NCBI GenBank assembly: GCA_029379385.1
Contig: CM055606.1
Location: 15,401,142 to 15,465,141, forward strand
Direction: 5' to 3'
Length of the DNA: 64,000 nt
From: Quillaja saponaria
Taxonomy: Eukaryota; Streptophyta; Magnoliopsida; Fabales; Quillajaceae
This document shows positions 25,049 to 38,147 of the stretch, piece by piece. Below the pieces are notes generated by a model. That model saw only the letters and a list, made by a program, of their open reading frames with translations, had not been told where the DNA came from and searched no databases. Every line of letters starts with the position of its first letter. Within the stretch, counting starts at the first letter, position 1. The position numbers and the translations under genes are program-made.

Positions 25049-25995
25049 TAAAGAATTAATATTTTAATGTATAAAATTTCCTAGTTGTAGTGTGAATGGT
25101 CTGTTTTTATATATCCAGAGAAGTGAATTAATCTAAAGATGTAAATTCTTTAGTATTGGCGTGAATAAACTATTTTTACCTATCTCGACAAGTGAATAAG
25201 TCGAAATACTTTTTGGGAGGTTTGACTCATACAATTATGACAATAATACAAGTAAAGAATCAATTTTATAAAGTATAAATAATTTGTTTTTACCTTGTAG
25301 AAAAGTGATTTAGTCAAAATATATATAAATTGATACTTGCTAAACCTAAAAAACAAAAATTCTTTCCAATTTAATTTTATTAGATGTATTTTAGATTTAC
25401 AAGAAACATGTAGGTGGTACAAGTAACTGAAAACACGAAACATATGTGGTACATTTCATATGTTGTATTGCTGTAGGACTCAAACAACATATTGTACGGA
25501 GAAAATAGATCGTATGTTCAGTCAGGTAGCTATTTTTATTATTTCAATTGCAGAACTGTATAAGAAATAGAACATTTTCAAAGTGCAAATGATAGCATGT
25601 CTCTCATGTATGCTTCTACTTCGACACTTGGAACATTCCTTGTTAAGGCTTGACGCAACAAGACGTTAATAATCAGTAAATGCCTTGAGAAAGCAAAGCC
25701 AACTTCTAAACCACATTAACCATTAATTTTCACATCAACAACAGAAGTATGATTATATGGTAAATACATAGTTACACATATAACAACTCCATCCTCCTGA
25801 GAATGTGCGTCTTGACAAGTTTCAATCGCCCTATCCCAAGCTTGATGAGTTTTAAATACACGGATATATTCCATCTTAATAAGGTTTATTGAACGCGTAA
25901 CTACTTAAGCGTTTCATACAACTTCCTGCTAGCAAAATAGAGAGGAAGAAAAGACAAGTAACCCATCAGCTATAGCTACAAGCTACAGCATCATC
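25049..25995. other. Intergenic DNA and probable eIF5A 3' untranslated region
   Basis: The right end should hold the 3' untranslated region of the minus-strand eIF5A gene. The rest is AT-rich, with several similar phrases such as AGTGAATTAATC, AGTGAATAAGTC and AGTGATTTAGTC near 25120-25320, which suggests a weak old tandem repeat. Nothing coding was seen. Confidence 0.4.
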
Positions 25996-28324
25996 TTAAT
26001 TTTTAGGACCAATGTCCTTCAGGGCACAGATCTGTTCTTCTCCCATTGCAGACATGACTGTAACAACGAGGTCTTTTCCTTCAGCAAACCCATCTTTAAT
26101 CTATTGCCAAAAAAGAAAACAAAAGTTAATAAAAACGCAGATATTTAGCACCTTTGTACATGCATGCATCAAACAAGGAAAGGCACATAAAATTTCTTCA
26201 GAGATACCTGAGTAAGCAGATTGTCATCAGTGGGAAGCCTCAGATCATCCTTGGTGTTTCCAGTATCAGTTAAAAGACTCACCTACAAGACACCATTTCA
26301 ATTGTCACAGATGTAATGCTGCTCCTAGCGATATTATCATTCTAATTAGGATTTTCTTTTGGTTTTTTTTTTTTTTTTTTGTTTGTTTGGTGCCTTTTCT
26401 CTTCATATGTCATTTTAAAAAATTAATATGCAAGAGCATTGCTTGAAACCACCAAAATTTGTACTAGAAGTAGAAAGTAACTTACAAAACCATCTTCAGA
26501 GATATCAATTAACTGATAGTCAGTACGAGTAACATGTGGGACCTGCAAAAAACAATAATGAATACATCACAACTAGAACAAAGAATAAATGTGAAAGGAA
26601 ATTAGAAATTGCATACATCACAGTTGTGGGATGAAGGAACAATATCTTCCAGCTTTTTCCCATTGAAAATGTCAATTGCAACAAAGTGGCATTTTGCATG
26701 TCCATGCTTGCCTGTTTTTGATGTAGAAACTTCTACAACCTGTTATCAGAAACAAACAGATTATGAAGTACTATTAGAAGACTGGTTACTTTTAAAATTA
26801 ATAACACCAAACCACACACCAAAATAGAACACTGACTCTACATTGTTATGTTCTAATTCAAGAAATGAACAGCTGTTAAATGGATTCCTCTTCTAACAAA
26901 TCTTAAGGCTGACATTTCACATGACCAATGAATCAGGAATCTACATTTGGTAACATATCAGCAAACTGGTCAAAGAAACTTGAGACCAGGTCTACGCTCA
27001 TTTCTCTTGAATTATTAAAGCTTTATGGATCCTTAGATGGATTCCTCTTCTAATCATATATAATCAGTCAACAGCAATAACCATCAGATTTTCACGTCAG
27101 TTTCATTATTTGTCAAGACAAACTATAGCGCTTGCCTTGACTGGTGACACATGATTTCACAGAATGATGTCGACGTAGTCCCCCAGATTTGTTGCTTTCA
27201 TCCATTATGATGATGGAATATGGATCAAGTACTACTAGTTGCTGGCAGCAATTTCTTTTTCAAAGTCAAGCTTGCTTTTCAAATTTACATCTAACATTGA
27301 ATAAGAGAACAATTTGCTCGGTCTGTTTAGAGTACACCCTTCTTCTCCCTGAAAGAAAATGATATCATTTCCAAAAGAAATGAAACGACGATACGAGTGT
27401 ATGGAAGGTTGGCTACATAAACTAGCCCATTTGATTTCTAGTTGTTAACTTGTTATCTAATTTCTATTAAGGGTGAAAGTAACTGAAAAAGTTAATATAT
27501 GAGCTAAAGCTATAATGGTTTCCCTGAGAACTTTCTGGGAGCACTTGATAAATCCACTGCAGCCAAAGCAAACAGGTGGGTCATTAAAACATAGGCAAAA
27601 TAACATCTTAAACATCATCACAACCACTTATGCAGTTAGCATTATGAAAATTGGCACCGAACAAAATGGTGGTGAAATCCGGCTCAATTTCATGCCTTTG
27701 TGACAATAAGAGGATTCACTCCATTTCACAAGATCATTATTATATGCGGTTTACATAGTCAAGTTGTAGTCTCAAGTGTGAACATTTGATATATAATAGT
27801 AGATAGGTGTTTCCAGTATGTTTTGAAAATTACCCAAATAGAAACAAATGCAAACACAAAAGCTACAAAAATATGCTGTTATTTTTACAATAAAAACACC
27901 AGATGGGAAAATAAAGAAAATTGTTACATAACTCTGCAAAAATAAAAAATAAAAAACAGCGCTTTAAAATCAAAATTGCATGATAAATGCAGTAATACGG
28001 TATCCACGAAACCATTCAATTACTTCAGAAAGTATACCTAAATCCGAGGAACCACCAAAATTCATCAAAATCAAAGGTAACCCATGAAAGATCTCTTAAA
28101 AAGAGCACAAACCCAGATATATTTTTCATTAGAAATCAAACCAAATATGCATATAAGTTTACATATGCACTGTAAAAGGCCAAAAAGAAAAAGAAAAAAA
28201 CCTTGCAAGCCCTGCCCTTGATGACGATGTAGCCATTCTTGCGAATGGTACCAGCCTGCTGGGGAAAGGTCTTGGACGCTCCAGCGTCAGCCTTGGAGTC
28301 GAAGTGGTGCTCTTCGTCCGACAT
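25996..28324 (-). CDS. EIF5A: Eukaryotic translation initiation factor 5A (eIF5A)
   Basis: Five minus-strand exons (28324-28202, 26739-26617, 26542-26486, 26282-26208 and 26100-25996) close exactly to 160 residues, the normal plant length. The N-terminus [20 protein letters not shown] is the plant type. KTGKHGHAK in exon 2 carries the hypusination loop; the modified lysine should be K52 counting Met. The C-terminal OB-fold domain includes the stretch [19 protein letters not shown]. eIF5A binds the ribosome and helps peptide-bond formation at difficult sequences such as proline runs, and supports termination. It needs deoxyhypusine synthase and hydroxylase. The first intron (about 1.5 kb) is much longer than the others, as is common for leader introns of highly expressed genes. 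No lesion is visible, and all five introns keep phase 0. Confidence 0.97.
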
Positions 28325-31300
28325 CTTTCTCTTTCTTTATCTTCCTCACTCTCACCCTCCTCTCCTCTAAAACGAAGAGTATGTAATTGTTGGTGTGCCT
28401 CAAAAACTCATTAAATTAAAATAAAATTGTATTTGGGAAAAAACGTGTTATTCCAAAGGATTATCCTTTTTATTTTTTTATTCTTAAATCGTCAATATGT
28501 TGAAGAAATAGGCATCTGATTCAAAGGGAAGCAGCATCGGTCCAGCACAGGGACCACTTTGAAAGTGATGAACTTCAGTGACATTAAAATAAATAAAAAA
28601 TAAATATTCTTTTATAGACAGGAATAATCAAACATAGAACCTTTATTCAAATTCTTATCCATTATGTATATAAACTTTTTTTTTTCTTTTTGTCAATTTC
28701 TAAGATATCTACCAATGCTAATGTTTTTTTCTTTGAAAAGAAAATTAGTGATCATACGTGTCTAACCCAATTTACATATCTTCAATCTAATTAAAGTCAT
28801 GCCTATTTACATCAAGACAAAAAAATTCTTACTACCTCTTCAAAAAAATTAATAAAAAACTGTTTGGAGCTTAATTGCCAAAATTAAAAGCCTTGTCATA
28901 TAAAAGATTTCAGACCTATTAGTTTTAGATATTGGATAGTAAAGTCTCCAACGTATTTCACAATAACTTAGAGTTTTCAGATATTTATATGTTATAGTGT
29001 TAAGTTGTAAATCGTTTTTATTATGACAATTTATGTAAAATAAATACTACACAATAAACTGTGAAATTCAAAACGATTTAATTTAATAAATATTTTTAAT
29101 TTAACAATTTATTTCATAATAAAAATTATAGTATAAATCACCAACAAATTCAACTATTTGTGTTAGTAGACATTTCAATGTATCATTTGCCACACTTTAT
29201 TGATTGATGGGTGAATATTTCTTTGTCAATTGCTTTCCTTGTACAAAATTCATGTGACAAAATTATCACAAAGGCCCTGTTTGGGTACACATCCTGGGAT
29301 GAGGGATGCACGTCTCGGGATGCATAGGTCTCTTAGGCCATGCCATAGCCCATTTGAGTTGCTGCGGCCCTCGTCTCATGAGTTATAGGACGAGATCTCA
29401 CCTCTCTTTTTGTTTTTGTGCTCTATATCATAAAATTTTGAGTAAATTACAATCCTATCTCTTGAGATTTGATAAAATAACAATAAGATCCAAAATTTAA
29501 AAAAATTGACAATCTCCTATCTTGGATAGATGTAAAATTTAACAGTGTTACAAAATAATTTGGATAAAATACTAAAAAATTATGTTTGTATCTCTAAAAT
29601 ACTAAAAAGTCCTGTTTTTACTTTTCACTTTTCAAATGAATCATATTACTTACTTTTTTTTTTTTTTTTATACCATTCTTTATGTTTTTAAAATTTATTT
29701 TCTTAATAACAACCTCAAATTTTTTGCCTACTACATTATCTCTAATAAAAATAATATTTAACAAAAAAAAAATTACATTTATTAGTTATATTCTAAAAAC
29801 AACTCATGTCATAACTTTACTAGGTAAATAAGTCTGAATTTTAATATTTTCTCTTAAAATAAATAGACTTTAAATTGGAACATATTTTACCACTTTAACT
29901 GGTTAAAAAATAAATAAATTTATGATACATTAATTAATAATAGAATAAAGACTTATAGTACTAATAAAATGTTACCATGTTTCCTTTTCATATTTCTCAA
30001 CCAATAAACGAAAAAAAAATTTATTTTCTTAAAAGTGATTGAATTTGTCTTTTCAATTGAGATACATTTTTTTTTTTAATTCATACTTCATGAAAAAATC
30101 TAATCTTATTTTATTTAATATTCAACTTAATTGTAACTTATATATATATATATATATTTTATAATACCGCTAACTTTTTCGTTCATCCAAAAGAGAGGAG
30201 TGTCGATTTCTCAAAAACTTAGAATCTTAGTGTTATTTTATCAAATCTCAAGGAAGGTGAGTATAATTTGCTCTATAATTTTATTTTTGTTTTATTCCTC
30301 CAAATATATCAACTTAAACCAACAAAATATACTTTTACATACAAATTTACTTTTCGACCAATGTCATTTTGAACATTCCAAACACACTATAAAAATACAA
30401 CAAAAAATAAATCAAAGTCTGAGGCCGAAGTTTTTACCTCAGTTTCAATTCAAACGGACCAAAGTAAATCTGCAATACGTTACATTTGTGTTTGTCAATA
30501 TACTTTTCAGCTATTATATCGACATTGCATACGACAATTTATGCTTATTAATTACTTGTAACTTATTAATTTATGTTAGAATAGATATTAGCTAGATAAC
30601 AAATTTTCATTTGAGAGTGGTTTTGAGTTGGTATGAATATTTCTTAGTAAATTATTAATATATCTATTATAAGATGTTAGTATATTGACAACAAATCATT
30701 TGTGGCTCTATCTAGCCAATTTGTGTTTAAAAATGTGTTGATTTTGTGTGATGGGCATTGATAATTTGTTTTTATCCGATTAGAAAGATAAATTAGTTGA
30801 AATATGTATAAAATTTGTAAAAATATTGATAACTAAAATAAACATAGTGATCCATCCTATATATTTATATCACAATCAAAGGTTTGTACTTGTATAATTG
30901 GCTTTGGCTTTTGGAAGTCTATTATTGAGCAAGTTGTAGTCCCTTACACATATGGTGTCAGTGGCTGTCAATCCTTGTTCCTCCACTGCTGAGGTTGCAT
31001 CATTATAACTTGAGTCAGAATTTTTAATCCAGTAGCTTTGAACCCTAATGATGGGATTGAGTCGTGGGTGTGGAAGTTTTTCCATGCTACTAAAGATGGA
31101 GTTTCTCTGCATTTTCTACATCTACAGTTTCTAAAAGAACAAATCATGAATTCCACCATTTCATCCATAATGTTGTTTCTATTACTTTTTTTGGTCCAAC
31201 AGCTTTAAGAGTCAAAAAAGGAGATCATGCTAGACAGCCAAACCAATTAAGCCACTCCAATGAATAATGGGTATGTATGTTCTCATACCTTTAATGTTAG

Positions 31301-31962
31301 GATGTAGCACATCATGAATTTAACATGAGATAAGCAGAGCTTGAGAAATTTTGGCATGAGAATGCCAAAGAGGACATGTTCTTTGCTAGATTTGAGTTTC
31401 ACTGATACGTAGTTAAGATTCGAAGAAATGTGAAGTGGGTCCATGATTTTATAGAGGCTAGTACCTTAGAATTCTGATGGTTCTCCACATAGCTCCTCCT
31501 TGTAATACTCCAGCAAAATACAGGTTTGCTTGTTAATCAGCAATAGGAAAACTGGTCATTCTGCTCTTTCTTCAGAGCTCCACAAGTATTTTAAATTTGG
31601 TTTTGTTTCCCATTTGGAAATAAGGAGACTGCAGGTGATTAGGGTAATCTTCAAGTCTAACTGAATTTGTTTCAAGTATCTGCAGTATTATTTATTTAGA
31701 GACATTTACTTGTGTACATGATAGGATCAAAACAATAACTAAAGAAGATGTAAAACTACAAGCAGTGTACTGTTTAAAAAGCAAGCTCCATTATATATTG
31801 ATCAAAGCTTTCTTTGCCAAAACAGAGATAGAAAAGTCAAAAGAAAGACATCAAAATAAAAAGTCAAAACCAGACCTCATGAAACTGCTGTACATTCCCA
31901 CAAGGTTGCATAGGAAGACCTCATGACAGAAAACCAAAAAACAAAAATTGTGGCAGAAGAAA
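28325..31962. other. Intergenic DNA between eIF5A and LRR kinase, with one long-TIR element
   Basis: The left end is the eIF5A promoter. Most of the rest is AT-rich. The element at 29430-30284 is listed separately. Just before it, at 29274-29420, is a GC-richer patch with palindromic phrases such as CATCCTGGGATG and GCACGTCTCGG. A minus-strand patch at 30876-31168 has two overlapping open frames with a Cys-rich start, possibly an old transposase scrap. The right end should be the LRR kinase 3' region. No other gene was seen. Confidence 0.45.
29430..30284. mobile_element. Non-autonomous DNA transposon with about 100-bp terminal inverted repeats
   Basis: The left end (about 29430-29530) and the reverse complement of the right end (about 30190-30284) match over roughly 100 bases. 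The match includes the perfect block TTGAGATTTGATAAAATAAC, preceded by GAGYAAATTAYA and followed by TAAGATYC. The 650-base interior is AT-rich without a coding frame. Long inverted repeats without a transposase suggest a Mutator-like MITE, and similar ends (…GAGRTTTGRTRAAATTACA…) are familiar from plant genomes. The target duplication could not be fixed, so the boundaries are approximate. Confidence 0.7.
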
Positions 31963-34524
31963 CTACTGAGGTGTAGAATTGATGTCCTTAAGGAGTCCAA
32001 CTATCTGCTGCATGGTTGGTCGCTTAGAGGGAAGGTCAGCAGTGCATAGATATCCAATCTTAAGGGCTTCCTCCATCTGGTTATCTGGTCCTGTGTCACG
32101 AATTTTGGGATCAATGGCTATTGTAGCTTGATTGTTTCTTACTAGTCCTCTGACCCAACCAACCAAGTTTGCCTCTTTCTCGTTGGTATAATCATCTCCA
32201 ATTGGTTTTTTCCCAGTTATTAGCTCAAACAGAACAACCCCAAAGCAATATACATCGGATTTTGGGGTTGGGGTGTCGTATTCTGGTTGAGAGAACTCTG
32301 GTGGCACATAACCAGGAGATCCACGAGCAATCTCCTCATCCAAGCCATGTCCAAAAACCTTAGCCAGCCCAAAATCAGACAGTCTTGGCTCCAAATTATA
32401 ATCCAGATAAACACTACTAGCTTTAACATCTCTATGAATAATTGGAGGAGAGCAGCCATGATGGAGAAATGCTAGTGCTCGGGCAGTACCAAGTGCGATC
32501 TTGTGACGAAATCTCCAAGTGGTTAATAATCCTTCAGAGCCAACATTCTGAATCCCATTATTCTCATCTTCTTCCCATGTATCAGTGCTCCAATCCTCTG
32601 TTGTTTGGACCCCAAGTGGCAAGTCGTAAAGTAAATTTTGCAAGGTCCCATTCTCCATATAATCATATATAGTAATCCTCTGATCCCCAGCTAAGCAATA
32701 TCCAGTCAAAGGAACAAGATTAGGATGTTTGATTCGTCCAAGATACTCGAGCTCTCTTGCAGCCTCTTGATCTGTCAACGTAGATCCATGAACCAAAACT
32801 TTAACAGCTACATGAATTCCACTAGGTAAAAATCCTCTGTAAACAGGACCAAATTTTCCTTCAGCCAAAAGGGTACCCCGGTCGAAATTTGAAGTTGTGG
32901 ATAAGAGGTCTGCGAATGTAATATTCAACAATGGCTTCTCAAAGATTACTACTGGGACTGATGTTGCTTGCTTAACATCAGCTACCCAAGTGGTTGAATC
33001 AGTCCGAAATGAAAAGGGGCCCGAAATATTTTCTTCCTCTTTGTAGGAAGTTTGCTTTACTGCCCACATTCTTTTTTTCTTTCGGCAACCAAATGCTAGA
33101 AATAACAATCCAGCAAATACGCAGATCATTAAGAGGGTCAAAGCCAGAGCAAGCTTTAGTCCTTTGTGTTTATTTTCTCTTCTTTTCAAGAGGCCAGGGT
33201 TTGCAGCAACCGGGCAGCTACTGGCACACCCAAAGAAGGCTGTTTGGAAGAGATCAGGGGAGATTTCTAAATCACAGAAAGTCAAGTTATTGTAAGAGAA
33301 GTTAAATGTCTCCATCCACGGGAGTTTCTCCAAGATAGATAAAGGAATTTCTCCACTCAAATTGTTGCGTGAAACATCAAGAACTTGGAGGTTTCTAATG
33401 CTTAGTAATGGAATTTGCCCAGAAAGATGGTTCCCAGAAAGATCAATTGTATTCAATTTGCTCAATTGTGAGATTTCAATAGGAATGTGATCAACGAGAC
33501 CAGTTTCAGACATGTTGAGATATTCCAATTCTGACAGCATTTCAATCTGAGGGAACTCCCGTCTGGTAAATTTATTGTGTGCAAGATTAAGGTATTTCAG
33601 GTTCTTAGCTTGATTGAAATTATGGAACATTTCCCCACTAAGCTGGTTCTCAGACAAATCTAAATAAGCCAGATGAGACCAATTGTAGCTTGAATTAAAT
33701 TGTACCTGAGAAATGTGGCCCTGAAACTGGTTCTTGCTAAGGTCAATGACCTCCATCAGCTCCTGCAACACACCCTTGACAGAACCCTCAAACAAATTCC
33801 CAGATACGTTAAGACTAGTGATGGATTTCAGCCCTGAAAAATCTGAATCACGACCATAAATTTTGTTCCCTGCAAGGTTCAAGGTCCTGAGCTTAGGAAG
33901 TGCAGCACCAAAACCATCCGGAAGAGACCCATTTAGCCTATTGGATGAAAGATCAAGTGACACTAGAGACTGACAATTAAGAATTCCGGAAGGTATCCCT
34001 TGTTCAAACCTGTTGTGATCAAGTTTTAGTATCCGCAAACTAAGAAGGGAGCTTATAGCTGCTGGAATTTCCCCAGAGAAATTGTTGCTGGATAAGTCAA
34101 AGCTTTCTAGTAGACCAAAATTGCCAATGTTGTTAGGCGGCGAACCAGAAATATGGTTGAAAGAGAGATTAAGGCTTTTCAGTGAGCTTAAACTCCACAA
34201 ATCTGAAGGCAACCCAGTGATTTGGTTGTTGCTAAGATCCAAATATTGAAGCCTGGTGAGCTTGCCAATGGTTGTATCAGGAATAGGTCCAGAAAGGCCT
34301 AAACCGGATGCCACTAATTCAACAACATACTCTTTTTTGGTATCACAGAAAACTCCTTGCAATGAACAAGCAGGAGCAGAAAAGTTGTAGACATGGGAAG
34401 AGGTAAAACCCATCTTCTGGAAGAACTCAGAGACATAAAACCCATCTGTATTGGGTTGCTGGGAAGCCAAATGCTTAAAGAACAGTGACAAAACCAAAAT
34501 AGAACATAAGGCACCAAATCCCAT
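31963..34524 (-). CDS. LRR receptor-like protein kinase, At2g24230/At5g58150 type
   Basis: A single intronless frame of 853 residues. A signal peptide (about 1-21) is followed by an N-terminal cap with paired Cys (C53, C60) and about a dozen leucine-rich repeats to about 415 (for example [33 protein letters not shown]). A second Cys cluster (C417, C433, C437), a membrane segment (about 456-480) with stop-transfer RKKKR, and a kinase domain (about 545-850) follow. The kinase has VAVK (K575), HRD (697-699), DFG (717-719) and a PPE motif in place of APE (741-743). The glycine loop reads LAEGKFG, so its first Gly is Ala. The catalytic-loop Asn of HRDxKxxN is Ser704 (HRDVKASS). The Arabidopsis relative shows the same ASS as I recall, so this is a family trait, and activity may be weak or absent. 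It should sit in the plasma membrane; its ligand is unknown. Confidence 0.95.
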   Translation of the reverse strand: MGFGALCSILVLSLFFKHLASQQPNTDGFYVSEFFQKMGFTSSHVYNFSAPACSLQGVFCDTKKEYVVELVASGLGLSGPIPDTTIGKLTRLQYLDLSNNQITGLPSDLWSLSSLKSLNLSFNHISGSPPNNIGNFGLLESFDLSSNNFSGEIPAAISSLLSLRILKLDHNRFEQGIPSGILNCQSLVSLDLSSNRLNGSLPDGFGAALPKLRTLNLAGNKIYGRDSDFSGLKSITSLNVSGNLFEGSVKGVLQELMEVIDLSKNQFQGHISQVQFNSSYNWSHLAYLDLSENQLSGEMFHNFNQAKNLKYLNLAHNKFTRREFPQIEMLSELEYLNMSETGLVDHIPIEISQLSKLNTIDLSGNHLSGQIPLLSIRNLQVLDVSRNNLSGEIPLSILEKLPWMETFNFSYNNLTFCDLEISPDLFQTAFFGCASSCPVAANPGLLKRRENKHKGLKLALALTLLMICVFAGLLFLAFGCRKKKRMWAVKQTSYKEEENISGPFSFRTDSTTWVADVKQATSVPVVIFEKPLLNITFADLLSTTSNFDRGTLLAEGKFGPVYRGFLPSGIHVAVKVLVHGSTLTDQEAARELEYLGRIKHPNLVPLTGYCLAGDQRITIYDYMENGTLQNLLYDLPLGVQTTEDWSTDTWEEDENNGIQNVGSEGLLTTWRFRHKIALGTARALAFLHHGCSPPIIHRDVKASSVYLDYNLEPRLSDFGLAKVFGHGLDEEIARGSPGYVPPEFSQPEYDTPTPKSDVYCFGVVLFELITGKKPIGDDYTNEKEANLVGWVRGLVRNNQATIAIDPKIRDTGPDNQMEEALKIGYLCTADLPSKRPTMQQIVGLLKDINSTPQ

Positions 34525-37377
34525 TTGCGGGTTAAGGTCTAAAACTCAATGATACAAAATAGAAAAGTGACCAAAACCTCCAAACTCGCTTAAAAGCTCC
34601 TCTCAGAACTTCAAAGGCAGCACTACCATATCACATATACTTTTGGCTCCACCACAGTCATTGGCTTTCTGCCTTCTTAAGAGCCAGAAATCCTGCAGCA
34701 AACATGCAGAGAATTTGGGGATCACGCAGAGGAAGTGATTGTGGGGGCTGTCCTATATTGCGCAGAAAAAACACAAAGGTGAGAGTGAAAAAAAAACAAA
34801 GAAAAGATTGGTTTTTTTAGCAATATGAAGCTATTGGGTTAAAACGAGAATTTTGAGCTCTGCTTGTCTGGCTTTGCAAATCCTGAAGGCCAACAGAAAC
34901 AAACAACCCAAGCAAAGAAGCTCTTTTGCCTCTAGTGTAGAACTTGAGGAGCTCTACAGCTCTAGCTACAAGTACATATTTTATTCAAAATGAAACAAGA
35001 AGGGTTTTCATTACAAGAGGGAGAGAGTCAATACAGGCAAGGACATATAGGAGGAGCCTTGAGGGAAAGCAAACCAGCTTGGAGTTGGAGCAGCGGTGAA
35101 GTCACAGGTTGGGCTTCATAAATGAAAACTGAGAAGGCATTGAATATTACATATCAGTAAAGGTTGGTGAATTATCAGAGCTTGTTGGTGGGAATTCAAT
35201 GATGCTTCGTTTTTTTTTTTTTTTTTTTTTTTTTTCTTTTGCTAAGATTCAATGATGCCTCGTTGAGTACTCATGGAAGCTGCTTTCTGTTCTTTTCTTT
35301 TCTTTCCCGGACAACTGTGCAATTGGCATTTCTACAAAAAGAAAATGAAACAGTACACCCCTTGACAAGTCATAACTGGAAATTGCTTGGAAACCGGTTT
35401 ATATTTGACAAGTGAAAAGGGCGCTTTTCTTCCTTTCTCTTTTTTCCTTCAACAAAATATCTTCAAAAAGTTTCTTCCCTTTTCCCAAATAATTCTTTTT
35501 TTTGTTTTTTCGATGCATTTGAGTTTAACAAATGAATGCGGGATTAAATTCTAAATTCTTGATATACTTAAATAATTGTTTTGATATTAGATAAAATTAA
35601 CCTATTTCTTAAAGAATTATTTACAAGTTAAAATATTTGAAACTATAATAATGAATAGTTTTGTAAAAGATTTTTTTGAATTTATGTTGTGATGTAATTG
35701 TTTCTTACCAATAGCACAAGTCTTAGAATGTATTTTGGGCATTCAATTGTTTTTATTTGTTTAATATTAATTATATATATTGTAATAATCATTTCAGTGG
35801 ATTAGTTAGATTCTTTGCAAAAAGTTTTACCCAACCCTCCTTTCTCAAGTGACCTCTATCTTTTTTCTTTTTCTTTTTTCTCTATTAATGCATGCTCACT
35901 TGAAAGTAAGTATGATTGTCATCTATAATTAACCCCGTGGACCATTTTCTTGGTGGTAGAAATATGTACATGTAAGCTTCTGAGTGAGCCATGTTTGTCT
36001 TATCATGTTTAACAATTCATGATGGTCTGTGAATTCCTAGAAAGAAAAAAAAAATTGGCCCAAGTGTCTAAATATATGGATTTGATCATTGAGAGAACAA
36101 TTTTAAAGAATTGTAGGGGAAAAGTTGGGAGAACAGATTCTGATACTCTCGAATCGATCCGTGATTAATAAGTTTAATATATTTATCAATTTAGCTAATA
36201 ATTTTATATTTTATCTTTATTGGTAATTTTTTAAATATTTATTTGTTAGAAAAATACTATAATATATATGGTAATATGGGAATTTTTCATTTGATGGACA
36301 CACGGTGCTAGTTGTCTCCTTGATCAAACATTAGGCTAAGGATCTGGAAAAAAAAAAAAAAAAAAAAAAACAGTCACTTATAGTTTACCTTTAGAAAAAA
36401 AGAAAAAAAGAAAAAAAGGACCTCAATGAGAAGAGAGATAGTGAGACACTGAAAGGAGAGCAAACCAAGAGCCGACATAAATATAGAAGAAATCAACCTA
36501 CATAATCACAAATTATTATTAAATATATAATTACAACATCCCTCTCATTGAAAAAAAAATAAAAATCTCCAAACAATGTACAAATAATTATTTATGATGA
36601 CAAGAAATCTAGCTAGCTTAAGATGTGAGCAAGTATTTTTGCAAATCAACCAAGATTCTTTTTTACCTATTTATTTATTATCACTATTATTATTATTACT
36701 ATATAAAAAGTCTAGATTCGAGGATCTCAGAGAAGAAGATGGATTAAAAATTCTCTTAATAATAAACTTGTAAAAGACACATCACATTCATTAGTACTCA
36801 TGCAGGAATGAATAACAAGAATAAATTATGGGTAATCATGTGACAAAAACTTGCATGGTACTCAATGAATATAAAAACAAATATTGTGATCTTGTACCAA
36901 AAAGTAATTTAATTGTTGGACGGTTACGACTTAAGGAAAGACCGTGAGTCTGTGACAACATTAAAAGTCAGACTTAGCTACCTTTGTTTTTTTGTTTACT
37001 CTTTTACCCCAACATGCAATTTTTTGTCAGCACCGCTCAATTTAGATAAAAAAAAAAAAAGAAAGGTTACTTTTGGTACAAATCCATTCTTTGTTGGCCG
37101 ACCAACTTGGAAGTTTTATAGGTAACAAATACGAATAAGTTCAAACTACAAGAGTTTCTGAACACAAATGTTTTACAGGAACAGTATTACAAATGTAAAT
37201 ACATAATAGGACAATTGAATTAACTGCCAAACATAGATCCTGTAAGTGTAAGCAACTAAACTAAAAACAAACAAACAAAAAGACAGAAAATGAAAATAGC
37301 ATTGACCTCATTACAATTTCAGCTCAACTGATTAACCCTTGCCACAAACAGATATAAATGAAGACTTGCACTCAGAT
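34525..37377. other. Intergenic DNA: LRR kinase leader/promoter and UBP23 3' flank
   Basis: The left part (to about 35100) is the upstream side of the LRR kinase and is less AT-rich than the rest. A retroposition scar at 35194-35263 is listed separately. From 35450 the DNA is AT-rich, with an A run near 36340-36370 followed at about 36395 by three AAAAAAAG octamers, and an A run near 37049. No gene was recognised. Confidence 0.45.
35194..35263 (-). mobile_element. Poly(A) retroposition scar with 17-bp target-site duplication
   Basis: ATTCAATGATGCTTCGT (35194-35210) is repeated as ATTCAATGATGCCTCGT (35247-35263) with one mismatch. Between them lie about 25 T and then CTTTTGCTAAG. On the minus strand this reads target copy, CTTAGCAAAAG, a poly(A) run, target copy. 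That is the signature of L1-type retroposition in which almost the whole insert was lost by 5' truncation. The source (LINE, SINE or messenger) cannot be told. Confidence 0.7.
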
Positions 37378-38113
37378 TCATATCCTGAAAGGTCGGTTCC
37401 CAGAGCTAGACTGGTCCAACTTTGCCTTCTTGAATTTTGTCTTCTTGGCAGCAATCTCTTGAAAAGGATTTGGCCCACCAAAGCTATGCTTAAAGAGCCT
37501 TAATTTTTTCCTTTTTCCCCTATCATACTCTTCATCCCTGTAAGAATTAAAGAGGCGTTAACAACAATATACAAAGAATTTACTAAATTAGAAGTAAAAA
37601 TTGAGTCCCCTACTAAAACACTGGCAAAGGGAGACAGCAAGCTGACTGGAACTAAATTTGATAATCAGATTTGAACTTAAGATTAAACTAAATCCTCAAA
37701 AACAACAAATCAAGTTTGCAACTAGGCTCAAACTAGGCTGATATCAGTAAAATTAGATGCGTTGTGACTTCTTTCTAAGCTATAAATAAATCATCCAGTT
37801 CAAATCATATGCCTGAGATCTTCAAGTTGTGGAGCAGTCATGGAAATATGTAGGCCAAAACAGAATCATGATGATAAAGTAGTTATAAACTACAGAAATG
37901 AAGAAGGTGCAAGAATGAGGGAGATGTGGTTTAAGTTACCATTCATCTCCTGTGTATCCTATGCTCACAGTCTCATCACCATTTGACTCCAGAACACGAG
38001 ACGGAGGTAACTCAAGATCATCCCAACGCGCAACTGCAGTAAAAGAAAGCACAAGCAATGAACAGCCATGTCAAATAGCAAATAGAAAGGACAGGATCTT
38101 CAACATGGATGGT

Positions 38114-38147
<34 letters not shown>

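Noticed and set aside
29430..30284. Possible microRNA precursor formed by the inverted repeats
   Set aside because: The arms are too far apart and too long for a plant microRNA hairpin; transposon ends explain them better.
30200..30595. 131-codon frame overlapping the right end of the long-TIR element
   Set aside because: It starts inside the inverted repeat and is AT-rich with no motif.
32994..33305. Plus-strand frames within the LRR kinase gene
   Set aside because: Antisense shadows of a long, clearly coding minus-strand frame.
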